This document shows, in pieces, positions 19,455 to 28,177 of a DNA stretch of 64,000 nucleotides. The notes beneath the pieces were generated by a model. It had not been told where the DNA came from. It searched no databases and was given only the letters and a program-made list of their open reading frames with translations. Origin of the DNA: Caulobacteraceae bacterium (GTDB lineage Bacteria > Pseudomonadota > Alphaproteobacteria > Caulobacterales > Caulobacteraceae); the NCBI GenBank assembly GCA_027487945.1, contig JAIYCQ010000018.1, positions 111,254 through 175,253 on the forward strand. The letters run 5' to 3'. The translations under genes and the position numbers were made by a program. Positions within the stretch are counted from its first letter, which is position 1. Every line of letters begins with the position of its first letter.

Positions 19455-20246
19455 ATGACCGACGTCCACATCAGCCGCGGGGCCAGCCCGCTGATCGTCA
19501 GCTTCCCGCATGTCGGGACCGACGTGCCCGACGACATCGCCAGCCGCATGACCCCGGAGGCCCTGCGGCTGGACGACACCGACTTCGCGCAGCCGGCCCT
19601 GTACGACTTTACCGACGAGCTGGAGGCGACGACCGTCACCGCCCGCTGGTCACGGCTGGTCATCGACGTCAATCGGCCCCCGGACGACAAGCCCCTGTAT
19701 CCGGGGCAATGGGGCGCGGGCCTCGTCCCGACCGAGACCTTCCTGGGCGAGCCGGTCTACAGGGGAAGCGCGCCGGACGCGGCCGAGATCGCCGCCCGGC
19801 GCGACCGCTTCTGGCGACCCTATCACGACGCCCTGAAGGCGGCGATCGACGCCGCCGTCGAGGCGCACGGCTTTGCGCTGCTCTGGGACGCCCACTCGAT
19901 CAGCCCGGTCGTGCCGAGGCTCTTCGACGGCGCCCTGCCCGACCTGAACCTGGGCACGGCCGACGGCGCGGCCTGCGGCGAGGACGCCCGGGCCGCGGCG
20001 TTCGGCGTCTGCCGGGCGAGCGGCTTCAGCACCGTGCTCGACGGCCGCTTCAAGGGCGGCTTCATCACGCGGACCTACGGCGCGCCGGCCCGGGGCGTCC
20101 ACGCCATCCAGATGGAACTGGCCAAGAGCACCCACCTGGGCCCCGACAACCGCATCGACGAGACGCGGGCCGCAGGGCTGCGCCCGGTGCTCGAAAGCGC
20201 CATGGAAGCGGCGCTGGATGCGCTGGGGGACGGACTGGACGACTGA
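19455..20246 (+). CDS. hutG: N-formylglutamate deformylase HutG
   Basis: 263 aa. It hydrolyses N-formyl-L-glutamate to glutamate and formate, the last step of the five-step pathway. SFPHVGTDVPDDIASRM, the metal-site LLWDAHSISP, VIDVNRPPDD and FKGGFITRTYG are typical of the N-formylglutamate amidohydrolase family. ATG at 19455 was chosen because GAAGGA lies 8 bp upstream and the homologous region starts here; the frame continues 69 bases upstream into the repeat. It is convergent with the APC transporter, stop codons 3 bp apart. Confidence 0.95.
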   Translation: MTDVHISRGASPLIVSFPHVGTDVPDDIASRMTPEALRLDDTDFAQPALYDFTDELEATTVTARWSRLVIDVNRPPDDKPLYPGQWGAGLVPTETFLGEPVYRGSAPDAAEIAARRDRFWRPYHDALKAAIDAAVEAHGFALLWDAHSISPVVPRLFDGALPDLNLGTADGAACGEDARAAAFGVCRASGFSTVLDGRFKGGFITRTYGAPARGVHAIQMELAKSTHLGPDNRIDETRAAGLRPVLESAMEAALDALGDGLDD

Positions 20247-20249
20247 GGC

Positions 20250-21659
20250 CTAGAGCGTCGCCAGGTTGCTCCTCGTGCGGAAGTACAGGAGGTAGGCCGC
20301 AAGGCCGATCAGGTTCCAGACCACGAAGACGATCATGGTGAAGGTGCTCAGGCCGGCGAAGAGATAGGCGCAGCCGAGCACGGCGAACGGACCGACCAGC
20401 CACCACAGCGGCGTCTTGAACCGGCGGGGCCGGGCCGGCTGCTGGACCCGCAGGATCATCATGGCGATGGCCGTGGCGATGAAGGCGGCCAGGGTGCCGG
20501 CGTTGGCGACCGAGACGATGCGGCCCAGCGGCAGGGCCCCGCCCAGCACCGCGGCGATGACGCCGGTCATGAGGGTGACGCCGACCGGGGTGCCGAAGCG
20601 GCTGTGGACCTTCGACAGCGCCTTCGGGAGCAGGCCGTCGCGGGCCATGGCGAAGAAGACGCGGGTCTGGCCGTACATGAAGACCATGATCACCGTCGGC
20701 ATGGCGATGATGGCGGCGAGGCCGATCAGGTCGGCGGCGCGCGGGTGGCCGAGCGAGCGGATGATGTGGGCCAGCGGCTCCTGGCTGGTCGCGAACTCGG
20801 CGGGCGGCATGGCGCCGATCGCGGCGGCGGCGACCGCCATATAGATCAGCGTGCAAAGGGCCATCGAGCCGACAATCCCGATGGTCAGGTCGCGTCCCGG
20901 GTTCCTGGCCTCCTCCGAGGCGGTCGAGATGGCGTCGAAGCCGTAGAAGGCGAAGAAGATGATCGAGGCGGCGCCCATGACGCCGAACTTCACGCCGTCG
21001 ACCTCATGCGCCCAGAACCCGTGCGGCATGAAGGGGCTGAAGTTGCCGCTGTTGAACGCCGGCAGGGCCAGGGCGATGAAGCCGGCCAGGGCGACCAGCT
21101 TGACAATCACCAGCACGAAGTTGACCCGAGCGCTTTCTCGCGTCCCCAGCGCCAGCAGGGCGGCGACGGCCAAAGCAATGAAGACGGCCGGCAGGTTCAC
21201 CAGCCCCCCGTCCTCCGGCCCCTTGAGGAATATCACCGGCGCCTCCGGCCACCAGCTGAGGATCAGGCCGCCGGCGTAGCCTGCCCAGCCGACGGAGACG
21301 GCGGCGCAGACCACCGTGTACTCGAGGATCAGGCTCCAGCCGACCACCCAGGCCACGGTCTCCCCCATCACCGCGTAGCTGTAGGTGTAGGCGCTGCCGG
21401 CCCGGGGCATCATGGTCGCCATCTCGGCGTAGCAGAGGGCGGCGGCGGCGCAGACCGCGCCGGCGATCAGGAAGGACAGCATGGCGCCCGGCCCCGCCAG
21501 GCCTGCGGCCTCGCCGGTCAGGGTGTAGATCCCGGTGCCGACGATGGCCCCGACGCCCAGCGCCACCAGATGCGGCCAGCCGAGCGTCGCCTTCAGGCCC
21601 GATCCATGGGCGTGGTCGGGATGGCCGTCGATGGCCGTGCGGCGCGTCAGGAAGCTCAT
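20250..21659 (-). CDS. APC-superfamily amino acid permease (CAT type)
   Basis: 469 aa, about 12-14 membrane helices. The first helix carries GVGAIVGTGIYTLTGEAAGLAGPG, the substrate-binding GTGI-type motif of the APC superfamily. FYGFDAISTASEEARNPGRDLTIGIV is the signature of cationic amino acid transporter (CAT) relatives. Convergent with hutG, so histidine or another amino acid is a reasonable cargo guess from context, not from sequence. ATG at 21659. Confidence 0.9.
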   Translation of the reverse strand: MSFLTRRTAIDGHPDHAHGSGLKATLGWPHLVALGVGAIVGTGIYTLTGEAAGLAGPGAMLSFLIAGAVCAAAALCYAEMATMMPRAGSAYTYSYAVMGETVAWVVGWSLILEYTVVCAAVSVGWAGYAGGLILSWWPEAPVIFLKGPEDGGLVNLPAVFIALAVAALLALGTRESARVNFVLVIVKLVALAGFIALALPAFNSGNFSPFMPHGFWAHEVDGVKFGVMGAASIIFFAFYGFDAISTASEEARNPGRDLTIGIVGSMALCTLIYMAVAAAAIGAMPPAEFATSQEPLAHIIRSLGHPRAADLIGLAAIIAMPTVIMVFMYGQTRVFFAMARDGLLPKALSKVHSRFGTPVGVTLMTGVIAAVLGGALPLGRIVSVANAGTLAAFIATAIAMMILRVQQPARPRRFKTPLWWLVGPFAVLGCAYLFAGLSTFTMIVFVVWNLIGLAAYLLYFRTRSNLATL

Positions 21660-21784
21660 GGACTGTCCCTCCCCCGGGGTGTGAGGCGGCAGATTGAACC
21701 GCGCCGGGCGGCTTCGCCAAGCCCCGGCTTGCGGTCCCGCGCCTCGCGGGGCAGCCTGCCGCCCGATCCGTGGGGAGAGTACCG

Positions 21785-23605
21785 ATGATCCGTCGCAACA
21801 CCGCCGTTCTGCTGCTGGCCGCCGGCGCCCTGGCCCTGGGCCCGGCCGCCATGGCCCGGCAGGCTCCGGCCACGCCCACCGCCCTGACCCCGCCGGCCGG
21901 CGCCGCGGCCGCGCAGGCGGCGCTCACCGCCCTGATGGTCGACTACGAGGCGTGGCGGATGGCCGAGGATCCGCTCTCGGCCGGGGCAAACGGCGATGTC
22001 GCGGCCCTGTCGAAGCTGCCCGACGTCACCCTTGCCGCCGACGCCCGGCGCAAGACGGCGCTGACCGCCTTCCAGGTGCGGCTCACCGCCATCGACCCCC
22101 AGGGTCTGGACGAGGACGGCAAGCTCAACCACGCCTTCCTCGGCCGGGTCCTCGATGGACAGCTGCAGGCCATCGCCTTCGACACCGGACGGCTGGCCTT
22201 CTCCAGCGACGACTCCTGGGACGGCTACATCGCCTATCTGGCCCAGGTGGCGCCGATGACGGGCAAGGCCGACGCCGAGGCCTGGCTGGCGCGTGTCGCG
22301 GCCCTGCCCGGCTGGTACGCCAGCAATACCGAGAACGCCCGTCGCGGGGTGAAGACGAAGTTCACCCAGCCGCGGCCCATCGCCGAGATCGCCCTGGCCC
22401 AGGCGCGCAAGGCCGCCGCCGCGCCGGTGGAGGCAGACCCGACCCTCGCGGCGCTGGACCGGCTGCCCGGCACGGTGTCCTACGCCGACAGGGCGGCGCT
22501 GAAGGCGCGGGCGACGGCCATGGTCCGCGACGGCCTGCGTCCGGCCCAGGCCCGGTTCGTGACCTTCCTGGAGACGGAATATCTGCCCGCCGCCCGCGCC
22601 GGGCTGGGCGTCGCCACCCTGCCGCAGGGCAAGGCCTACTACGCCTGGCTGGCCCGCCGCTTCACCACCACCAGCCTGACGCCGGATGAGATCCACGAGA
22701 TCGGGCTCAAGGAGGTCGCCCGCATCCGGGCCGAGATGGACGGCATCCGCGCCCAGACCGGCTTCACCGGCACGCATGCCGAGTTCCTCGCCTGGCTGCG
22801 CAAGGATCCGAAGTTCTACGCCCAGACGCCGGAGGATCTGCTGGAGAAGGCCAGCGAGATCTCCAAGCGGGTCGACGACCAGCTGCCGCGCTTTTTCGGC
22901 ACCCTGCCGCGCCTGCCCTACGGCGTGCGGCCGGTGCCGGCCGAGATCGCGCCGACCTACACGACCGGCCGCTATTTCCCGGGCAGCCCGCGCCTGGGCA
23001 TCGCCGGCGGCTATATGGTCAACACCTATGCGCTGGACCAGCGGGCGCTCTACGAGCTGCCGGCCCTGACGCTGCACGAGGCCGTGCCCGGCCACCATCT
23101 GCAGATCGCGCTGTCGCAGGAGCTGGAGGAGGTTCCCGCCTTCCGCCGCGACGCCGACATGACCGCCTTTACCGAGGGCTGGGGCCTGTATTCCGAGAAG
23201 CTCGGCATCGAGATGGGCATCTACCGCACGCCCTACGAACGGTTCGGACGGCTGTCCTACGAGATGTGGCGCGCCTGCCGGCTGGTGGCCGACACCGGCA
23301 TGCACTGGATGGGCTGGACCCGCGACCGCGCCAAGGCCTGTTTCACCGACAACAGCGCCCTGTCGCCGCTGAACATCGAGGTCGAGCTGGACCGCTACAT
23401 CTCCTGGCCGGGCCAGGCGCTCGCCTACAAGATCGGTGAGATGAAGATCGTCGAGGTCCGCGCCCGGGCCGAGGCGGCGCTGGGCGAAAGGTTCGACGTC
23501 CGCCGCTTCCACGACGCGGTGCTGCTGGCCGGCCCGCTGCCGATGGATCTCCTGGAAGCGCGGATCGACCGGTGGATCGCCGCGGAGAAGGCGCGAGGCT
23601 CCTAG
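21785..23605 (+). CDS. DUF885 family peptidase-like lipoprotein or secreted protein
   Basis: 606 aa with a signal peptide (MIRRNTAVLLLAAGALALGPAAMARQ). DUF885 proteins share a zinc-peptidase-like helical fold; here the metal motif HEAVPGHHLQIALSQE (about residues 438-453) is intact, as are TAFTEGWGLYSEKLG and RYISWPGQALAYKIGE. They are predicted periplasmic dipeptidyl-type carboxypeptidases or similar, with few tested members. ATG 21785 is favoured over 21770 because GGGGAGAG lies 8 bp upstream and the signal peptide begins here. Divergent from the APC transporter, convergent with a TetR. Confidence 0.87.
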   Translation: MIRRNTAVLLLAAGALALGPAAMARQAPATPTALTPPAGAAAAQAALTALMVDYEAWRMAEDPLSAGANGDVAALSKLPDVTLAADARRKTALTAFQVRLTAIDPQGLDEDGKLNHAFLGRVLDGQLQAIAFDTGRLAFSSDDSWDGYIAYLAQVAPMTGKADAEAWLARVAALPGWYASNTENARRGVKTKFTQPRPIAEIALAQARKAAAAPVEADPTLAALDRLPGTVSYADRAALKARATAMVRDGLRPAQARFVTFLETEYLPAARAGLGVATLPQGKAYYAWLARRFTTTSLTPDEIHEIGLKEVARIRAEMDGIRAQTGFTGTHAEFLAWLRKDPKFYAQTPEDLLEKASEISKRVDDQLPRFFGTLPRLPYGVRPVPAEIAPTYTTGRYFPGSPRLGIAGGYMVNTYALDQRALYELPALTLHEAVPGHHLQIALSQELEEVPAFRRDADMTAFTEGWGLYSEKLGIEMGIYRTPYERFGRLSYEMWRACRLVADTGMHWMGWTRDRAKACFTDNSALSPLNIEVELDRYISWPGQALAYKIGEMKIVEVRARAEAALGERFDVRRFHDAVLLAGPLPMDLLEARIDRWIAAEKARGS

Positions 23606-23630
23606 CAGGATCCAGACCGCAGCGGAGTCT

Positions 23631-24266
23631 CTACTCCGTCCAGATGTCCGTTACGCCGCCCTTGCGGTTGAGCATGTGGGTGGCGCGCTTGATCACGGCC
23701 AGCAGCCGTTCGACGCGCTGGTCCTTGTCGTAGGTGATGTTGGATCGGGCCATGCCTTCCAGCATGAAGCGGGCGAGGTCGCGGCTGGCCTGGAAGCGCG
23801 GACCGGCGCCGGCGTGCAGCATCTTGAGGAAGTGGTCGCCGATCTGGGCGCGGTCGAACTCGGCCTGGGCGGGCGCGAGCAGGGCGCTGATCAACGGGTC
23901 GGTGCGGGCGGCCGTCTCCAGCTCGGCGAAGGCCATGAACGGCTCGCGGTGCAGGAGCTCCCAGTAGCTTTCGATGGCGTGTTCGGTGACGTCGCCGCCG
24001 GCCGGCAGGCTCTCGGCGGCGGCCTTGAACATCGATGAGCGCTGGGCCTGGATGTGCTCGATGGCGGCCTCGAGCAGGCTCTCGCGGGTGGGGAAGTGGT
24101 AGAGCATGGCGCCGCGGGTGATCCCCGCCGCCTCGGCCACCGCCGCGTTGGTGGTCGCCGCATAGCCCTGGGTGGCGATCACATGCACCGCCTCGTCCAG
24201 GATGCGGGCGCGGGTGCGCCGTGACTTGGGCGTGTCGCGCGGAACTGTGGTCGTCTCGGCCATCAT
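23631..24266 (-). CDS. TetR-family transcriptional regulator
   Basis: 211 aa. N-terminal TetR helix-turn-helix: TRARILDEAVHVIATQGYAATTNAAVAEAAGITRGAMLYHFPTRESLLEAAIEH (about residues 18-70). The ligand domain is unassigned. Divergent from the PlcP-like gene, with a perfect 15-bp dyad in between that is its probable operator. It might control itself, the PlcP-like gene, or both. Confidence 0.9.
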   Translation of the reverse strand: MMAETTTVPRDTPKSRRTRARILDEAVHVIATQGYAATTNAAVAEAAGITRGAMLYHFPTRESLLEAAIEHIQAQRSSMFKAAAESLPAGGDVTEHAIESYWELLHREPFMAFAELETAARTDPLISALLAPAQAEFDRAQIGDHFLKMLHAGAGPRFQASRDLARFMLEGMARSNITYDKDQRVERLLAVIKRATHMLNRKGGVTDIWTE

Positions 24267-24286
24267 CGCTCATCTAGGGGCTGCGA

Positions 24287-24301
24287 TGTTGCGCCGCAAC
24301 A
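24287..24301. promoter_or_regulatory. Candidate TetR operator TGTTGCG-C-CGCAACA
   Basis: Perfect 7-bp arms with one central base, 21 bp upstream of the TetR start and 78 bp upstream of the PlcP-like start. The size and symmetry suit a TetR-family dimer. Confidence 0.5.
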
Positions 24302-24379
24302 CGGCGACTCCCGAGTTCACGAGACTGACACGCAATCATCATAGCTCCTGCCTGTTCGGCGCCTGCCGGGGGAGCGACG

Positions 24380-25192
24380 ATGACGGCCAACGCCCAGGAT
24401 TTGAGCGTCCGATCGGTGTTCATCAGCGATGTGCACCTCGGCACCCGCGGCTGCCAGGCCGAGATGCTGCTGGACTTCATCCGGCATGTGGAATGCGAGC
24501 AGCTCTACCTTGTCGGCGACATCATCGACGGCTGGAAGCTGAAGGGCGGCTGGCACTGGCCGCAGAGCCACAACGACGTGGTGCAGAAGGTTCTGCGGAT
24601 GGCCCGCAAGGGCGTGACGGTGACCTATGTCCCCGGCAACCACGACGAGACGGCCCGGGACTTCTGCGGCGTCCACTTCGGCGGGGTGATCGTGGTGCGG
24701 GACGCCATCCACGAGACCGCCGACGGCCGCCGCTTCCTCGTCGTGCATGGCGACGAGTTCGACGGCATCGTGCAACACGCGCGCTGGCTCGCCTTCCTCG
24801 GCGATTGGTCCTATAGAACGCTCCTGATGCTGAACACCCTGGTGGCGCGGATGCGGCACCGGCTGGGGCTCGGGTACTGGAGTTTTTCGGCCTATCTGAA
24901 GGTCAAGGTGAAGAACGCTCTGCATTTCATCGAGAACTTCGAGAAGGCCGTGACCGACGAGGCCCGGCGCCGCGGCGTGGACGGCGTCATCTGTGGCCAC
25001 ATTCACAAGGCCGAGATGCGCGACATGGACGGGATCCTCTACGTGAACGACGGGGACTGGGTCGAAAGCTGCACCGCGCTGGTCGAGCACCACGACGGGC
25101 GGCTGGAAATTATCGAGTGGGCCGGACGGCGTTCCCGGTCCAGTATCGCGCAGGATGTCCCCGCGGACCTGCCGGAGCCTGTCGCCGCCTGA
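24380..25192 (+). CDS. PlcP-like metallophosphoesterase (annotated elsewhere as UDP-2,3-diacylglucosamine diphosphatase-like)
   Basis: 270 aa calcineurin-type phosphoesterase. Metal ligands are complete: SDVHLG (Asp17, His19), GDIIDGW (Asp47), GNHDE (Asn87-His88), HGDEFD (His123), and GHIHKAE (His207, His209). The pattern LVGDIIDGWKLKGGWHWPQ and the middle FLGDWSYRT...YWSFSAYLKVKVKNALHFI stretch match, as I recall it, the alphaproteobacterial PlcP group, which cleaves phospholipid headgroups to release diacylglycerol under phosphate limitation. It is not a canonical LpxH. Its stop overlaps the start of a GT4 glycosyltransferase (TGATG), the usual plcP-agt pairing. Function by homology and context. 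Confidence 0.85.
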   Translation: MTANAQDLSVRSVFISDVHLGTRGCQAEMLLDFIRHVECEQLYLVGDIIDGWKLKGGWHWPQSHNDVVQKVLRMARKGVTVTYVPGNHDETARDFCGVHFGGVIVVRDAIHETADGRRFLVVHGDEFDGIVQHARWLAFLGDWSYRTLLMLNTLVARMRHRLGLGYWSFSAYLKVKVKNALHFIENFEKAVTDEARRRGVDGVICGHIHKAEMRDMDGILYVNDGDWVESCTALVEHHDGRLEIIEWAGRRSRSSIAQDVPADLPEPVAA

Positions 25193-26286
25193 TGCGTATC
25201 CTTCTGGCCACGGACGCCTGGGAGCCCCAGGTCAACGGCGTTGTCCGCACCCTCACGCGCGTCGTCGACGAGATGCGGCTGATGGGGCACCAGGTCGAGG
25301 TGATCAGCCCCGACCAGTTCAACACCGTACCGCTGCCCACCTACTCCGAGATCAAGCTGGCGGTCGGCGCCTACGAGCCGGTCCAGGAGAAGTTCAAGTC
25401 GTTCGAGCCCGAGGCGATCCATATCGCCACCGAGGGCCCGGTCGGCCTCGCCGCGCGGCGCGTCTGCCTGGAGTGGAAGCTGCCGTTCACGACCAGCTAC
25501 CACACGCGCTTCCCCGAGTACGTCTCGGCCCGTCTGCCGGTGCCGCTGGCGGCCGGCTACGCCTACATGAAGTGGTTCCACAAGCCGTCCGGGCGGATGA
25601 TGGTGGCCACCGACACCATGCGCGAGGAGCTGGAGAGCCACGGGTTCCGCAACATCTCCTCCTGGTCGCGGGGCGTGGATACCGACCTGTTCCACCCGCG
25701 CCGGCCGGACGAGGTCGACGTCTTCGCCCACCTGCCCCGGCCGATTTTCCTGAACGTCGGCCGGGTGGCCGTCGAGAAGAACATCGAGGCCTTCGCCTGC
25801 CTCGACCTGCCCGGCACCAAGGTGGTGGTCGGCGACGGGCCGCAGAAGGCCGAGCTGGAGGCGAAGTACCCGGGCGTAGTCTTCACCGGCGCCAAGTTCG
25901 GCGAGGAGCTCGCCGCCCACTTCAACAGCGCCGACGTCTTCGTCTTCCCGTCCCTGACCGACACCTTCGGGCTGGTGATCCTGGAGGCGATGGCCACCGG
26001 CTCGCCGGTCGCCGGGTTCAACGCACCGGGCCCGGCCGACATCATTCCGGGCTCCGGCGCCGGCGTGCTGGCCCCCGGTCGCACCGAGGGGCTGCGCGAG
26101 GCCTGCATCGCCTGCCTGGACATCGACAAGGCCGTGGTTCGGCGCTTCGCCGAGACCTTCTCCTGGCGCGCCTGCGCCGAGCAGTTCGTGAAGAACCTCG
26201 AGCCCTACCCCGAGCCCGAGAAGACGCGCTTCTGGCGGCGGCTGCGCCGACTGGCCAGGCTGCGCCGCAAGTCGACGGCCGCCTGA
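25192..26286 (+). CDS. GT4 glycosyltransferase, probable diacylglycerol glycosyltransferase (Agt-like)
   Basis: 364 aa, GT-B fold. N-terminal acceptor domain starts MRILLATDAWEPQVNGVVRTL; the YHTRFPEYVSAR segment and the SRGVDTDLFHP linker precede the donor domain, with the EX7E-type site in DVFVFPSLTDTFGLVILEAMATGSPV (about residues 259-284). The family includes GDP-mannose-dependent alpha-mannosyltransferases and the alphaproteobacterial Agt enzymes that glycosylate diacylglycerol. Translational coupling to the PlcP-like gene favours the latter. The C-terminus is Arg/Lys-rich (RFWRRLRRLARLRRK), suiting a peripheral membrane protein. It converges with phnE, 10 bp apart. Confidence 0.85.
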   Translation: MRILLATDAWEPQVNGVVRTLTRVVDEMRLMGHQVEVISPDQFNTVPLPTYSEIKLAVGAYEPVQEKFKSFEPEAIHIATEGPVGLAARRVCLEWKLPFTTSYHTRFPEYVSARLPVPLAAGYAYMKWFHKPSGRMMVATDTMREELESHGFRNISSWSRGVDTDLFHPRRPDEVDVFAHLPRPIFLNVGRVAVEKNIEAFACLDLPGTKVVVGDGPQKAELEAKYPGVVFTGAKFGEELAAHFNSADVFVFPSLTDTFGLVILEAMATGSPVAGFNAPGPADIIPGSGAGVLAPGRTEGLREACIACLDIDKAVVRRFAETFSWRACAEQFVKNLEPYPEPEKTRFWRRLRRLARLRRKSTAA

Positions 26287-26296
26287 CCCTGACGGC

Positions 26297-27136
26297 CTAC
26301 ATAAGGCGGCTGCGGATCGCCTGCGACAGCAAATCGATGCCCGACACGGCGACGACGATGACCAGCACGATGCAACCGGTCTCGCCGTAGCGGAAGGTGT
26401 TGGTCGAATCGATCAGCACTTGGCCGATGCCGCCGGCGCCGATCAGGCCCAGCACCGTGGCGGCGCGGCTGTTCGACTCGAAGCGGTAGAGCGCATAGCT
26501 GGTCCACAGCGGCGCGACCTGGGGGATGACGCCCCAGATGATCTCCTGCAGACGGCCGGCGCCGGTGGCGCGCACGCCCTCGACCGGACCCTTGTCGATG
26601 GCCTCGACGGCCTCGGAGAACAGCTTGGCCAGCACGCCGCCGGTGTTGAACATCATGGCCATGACGCCGGCGAACGGCCCCAGGCCCACCGCGGTGATGA
26701 AGATGACCGCGACCACCAGGTCGGGGATGGACCGGATCAGGTCGAGCACCCGGCGGACCGGCTGCTGGATCCAGGCCGGCGCGATGTTGCTGGACCCCAG
26801 CAGGCCCAGCGGGACGGCGACGATGATGGCCAGGAAGGTGCCCCACAGCGCCATCTGGATCGTCTGCCACATCTTGCCGATGTAGAGGCTCCAGTCGCGA
26901 CCGGTGAAGTCGGAAGCCGTCCAGTCGCTGGACATGAACTTGAACGGCGAGAAGAACTCGCTGATGAACTCGCCCATGCCGCTCTCCTCGCTGAAGAGCA
27001 TCGGGAACTTGTTGATCTCGGCCGGGCCGAAGCTGATCAGCAGCAGCACCGCGACGCCGCCGAAGATGGCGATGTCGAACAGCCGGGCCGACAACGACCG
27101 CTGGGGCGGCGACAGGGTAACGTCCGTGACGGTCAT
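26297..27136 (-). CDS. phnE: Phosphonate ABC transporter permease PhnE
   Basis: 279 aa, about six membrane helices. The EAA loop is seen as EGVRATGAGRLQEIIWGVIPQVAPLWTSY (about residues 186-214), and YRFESNSRAATVLGLIGAGGIGQVL is typical of PhnE. It lies last in phnC-phnD-phnE, 12 bp after phnD. No C-P lyase or phosphonatase gene is present in the window. Confidence 0.94.
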   Translation of the reverse strand: MTVTDVTLSPPQRSLSARLFDIAIFGGVAVLLLISFGPAEINKFPMLFSEESGMGEFISEFFSPFKFMSSDWTASDFTGRDWSLYIGKMWQTIQMALWGTFLAIIVAVPLGLLGSSNIAPAWIQQPVRRVLDLIRSIPDLVVAVIFITAVGLGPFAGVMAMMFNTGGVLAKLFSEAVEAIDKGPVEGVRATGAGRLQEIIWGVIPQVAPLWTSYALYRFESNSRAATVLGLIGAGGIGQVLIDSTNTFRYGETGCIVLVIVVAVSGIDLLSQAIRSRLM

Positions 27137-27148
27137 GGCGGGATCCCG

Positions 27149-28177
27149 CTAGCGCGCCGGAACGGCAGGGGCCGCGCCGGCCTTGGCGGCGGCGGTCGCG
27201 CGCTCGGCCTGGATGGCGGCCAGCGCCTTCTCGGCGGCGGCGATCTTTGTCTGATCCGCGGCGTCACGGGCCAGCAGCAGCGTCTCGGTGGCCTCCATCT
27301 CGCGGACCATCAGCAGATGGGTGTCGTCGGCCGGCAGGAAGCCGCCGATGCTGAGGGCTTCGAGGTTGGCGCGCTGGCGAGCCGCCTCGGGTCCGTCGCC
27401 CTGGCCATAGGTCAGGAAAAACTGCCGGATCTTCTCCTTCACCGCCGGGTCGAGGTCCTTGCGCCAGACGATGGGGTCTTCCGGCAGGGTCGGAGACTCC
27501 CAGATCACCCGGACCTTCTCGGCCTGGCCCTCGCCACGCTGGGCATTGAGGCGGATGGCGGTGGAGTTGTTGGTCGCCGCGTCCAGACGACCGGCCGCGA
27601 CCGCGAACAGGTTGGCCTGGTGGTTGGCGCTCAGAACCGTCTTGAAGCAGGTCTCGGGCTTCTTGCCGGCGGGAATGAACACGTAGGTCATGGGCGCCAG
27701 GGTGCCGGACGTCGACTTCTTGTCGCCCATGCCGAAGTTCAGCGAGCCGTCGCACTTCAGCAGATCCTCGATCGTCCGGATCGGGCTGCCGGTCGGAACG
27801 ATGATCACCGACTTGTAGCCGTCCTCACCCGAGGGATCGAAGGTGCGGGCGAAGACCTCGCCGTTCGAACGGCGCACCGCTTCCAGCCCGGACTGGTTGG
27901 AGAACCATCCCAGATCGGTCTGCTTGAAGCGCATGGCCTCGATCAGGGCGCTGTAGTTGCTCGAGAAGAAGGGCTTCACCTTCAGGCCGGTCTGCTTCTC
28001 CATGTCCGCCAGAATGGGCGTCCAGTAGGACTCCATGTTCTGGGCGTCCTCGGTCGACAGGATCGAGAAGGTGACGGTGTCCGACGCGCCCTTGGGCGCG
28101 CTGTCGCCGCCGCCGCAGCCGGCGAGGGCGAGAGTCGCGACGGCGCCCAGCGCCAGCAGCGAACGACGGAGAATCAT
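27149..28177 (-). CDS. phnD: Phosphonate ABC transporter substrate-binding lipoprotein PhnD
   Basis: 342 aa. Lipobox LALAGC gives a lipoprotein with Cys about residue 21. The body is a type II periplasmic binding protein: FSILSTEDAQNMESYWTPILADMEKQTG, GWFSNQSGLEA, GDKKSTSGTLAPMTYVF and ANHQANLFAVAAGRLDAATNN match PhnD. The last 40 residues are an Ala/Glu/Lys-rich helix not needed for binding. Ligand could be phosphonate, phosphite or a phosphate ester. ATG overlaps the phnC stop (ATGA). Confidence 0.93.
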   Translation of the reverse strand: MILRRSLLALGAVATLALAGCGGGDSAPKGASDTVTFSILSTEDAQNMESYWTPILADMEKQTGLKVKPFFSSNYSALIEAMRFKQTDLGWFSNQSGLEAVRRSNGEVFARTFDPSGEDGYKSVIIVPTGSPIRTIEDLLKCDGSLNFGMGDKKSTSGTLAPMTYVFIPAGKKPETCFKTVLSANHQANLFAVAAGRLDAATNNSTAIRLNAQRGEGQAEKVRVIWESPTLPEDPIVWRKDLDPAVKEKIRQFFLTYGQGDGPEAARQRANLEALSIGGFLPADDTHLLMVREMEATETLLLARDAADQTKIAAAEKALAAIQAERATAAAKAGAAPAVPAR

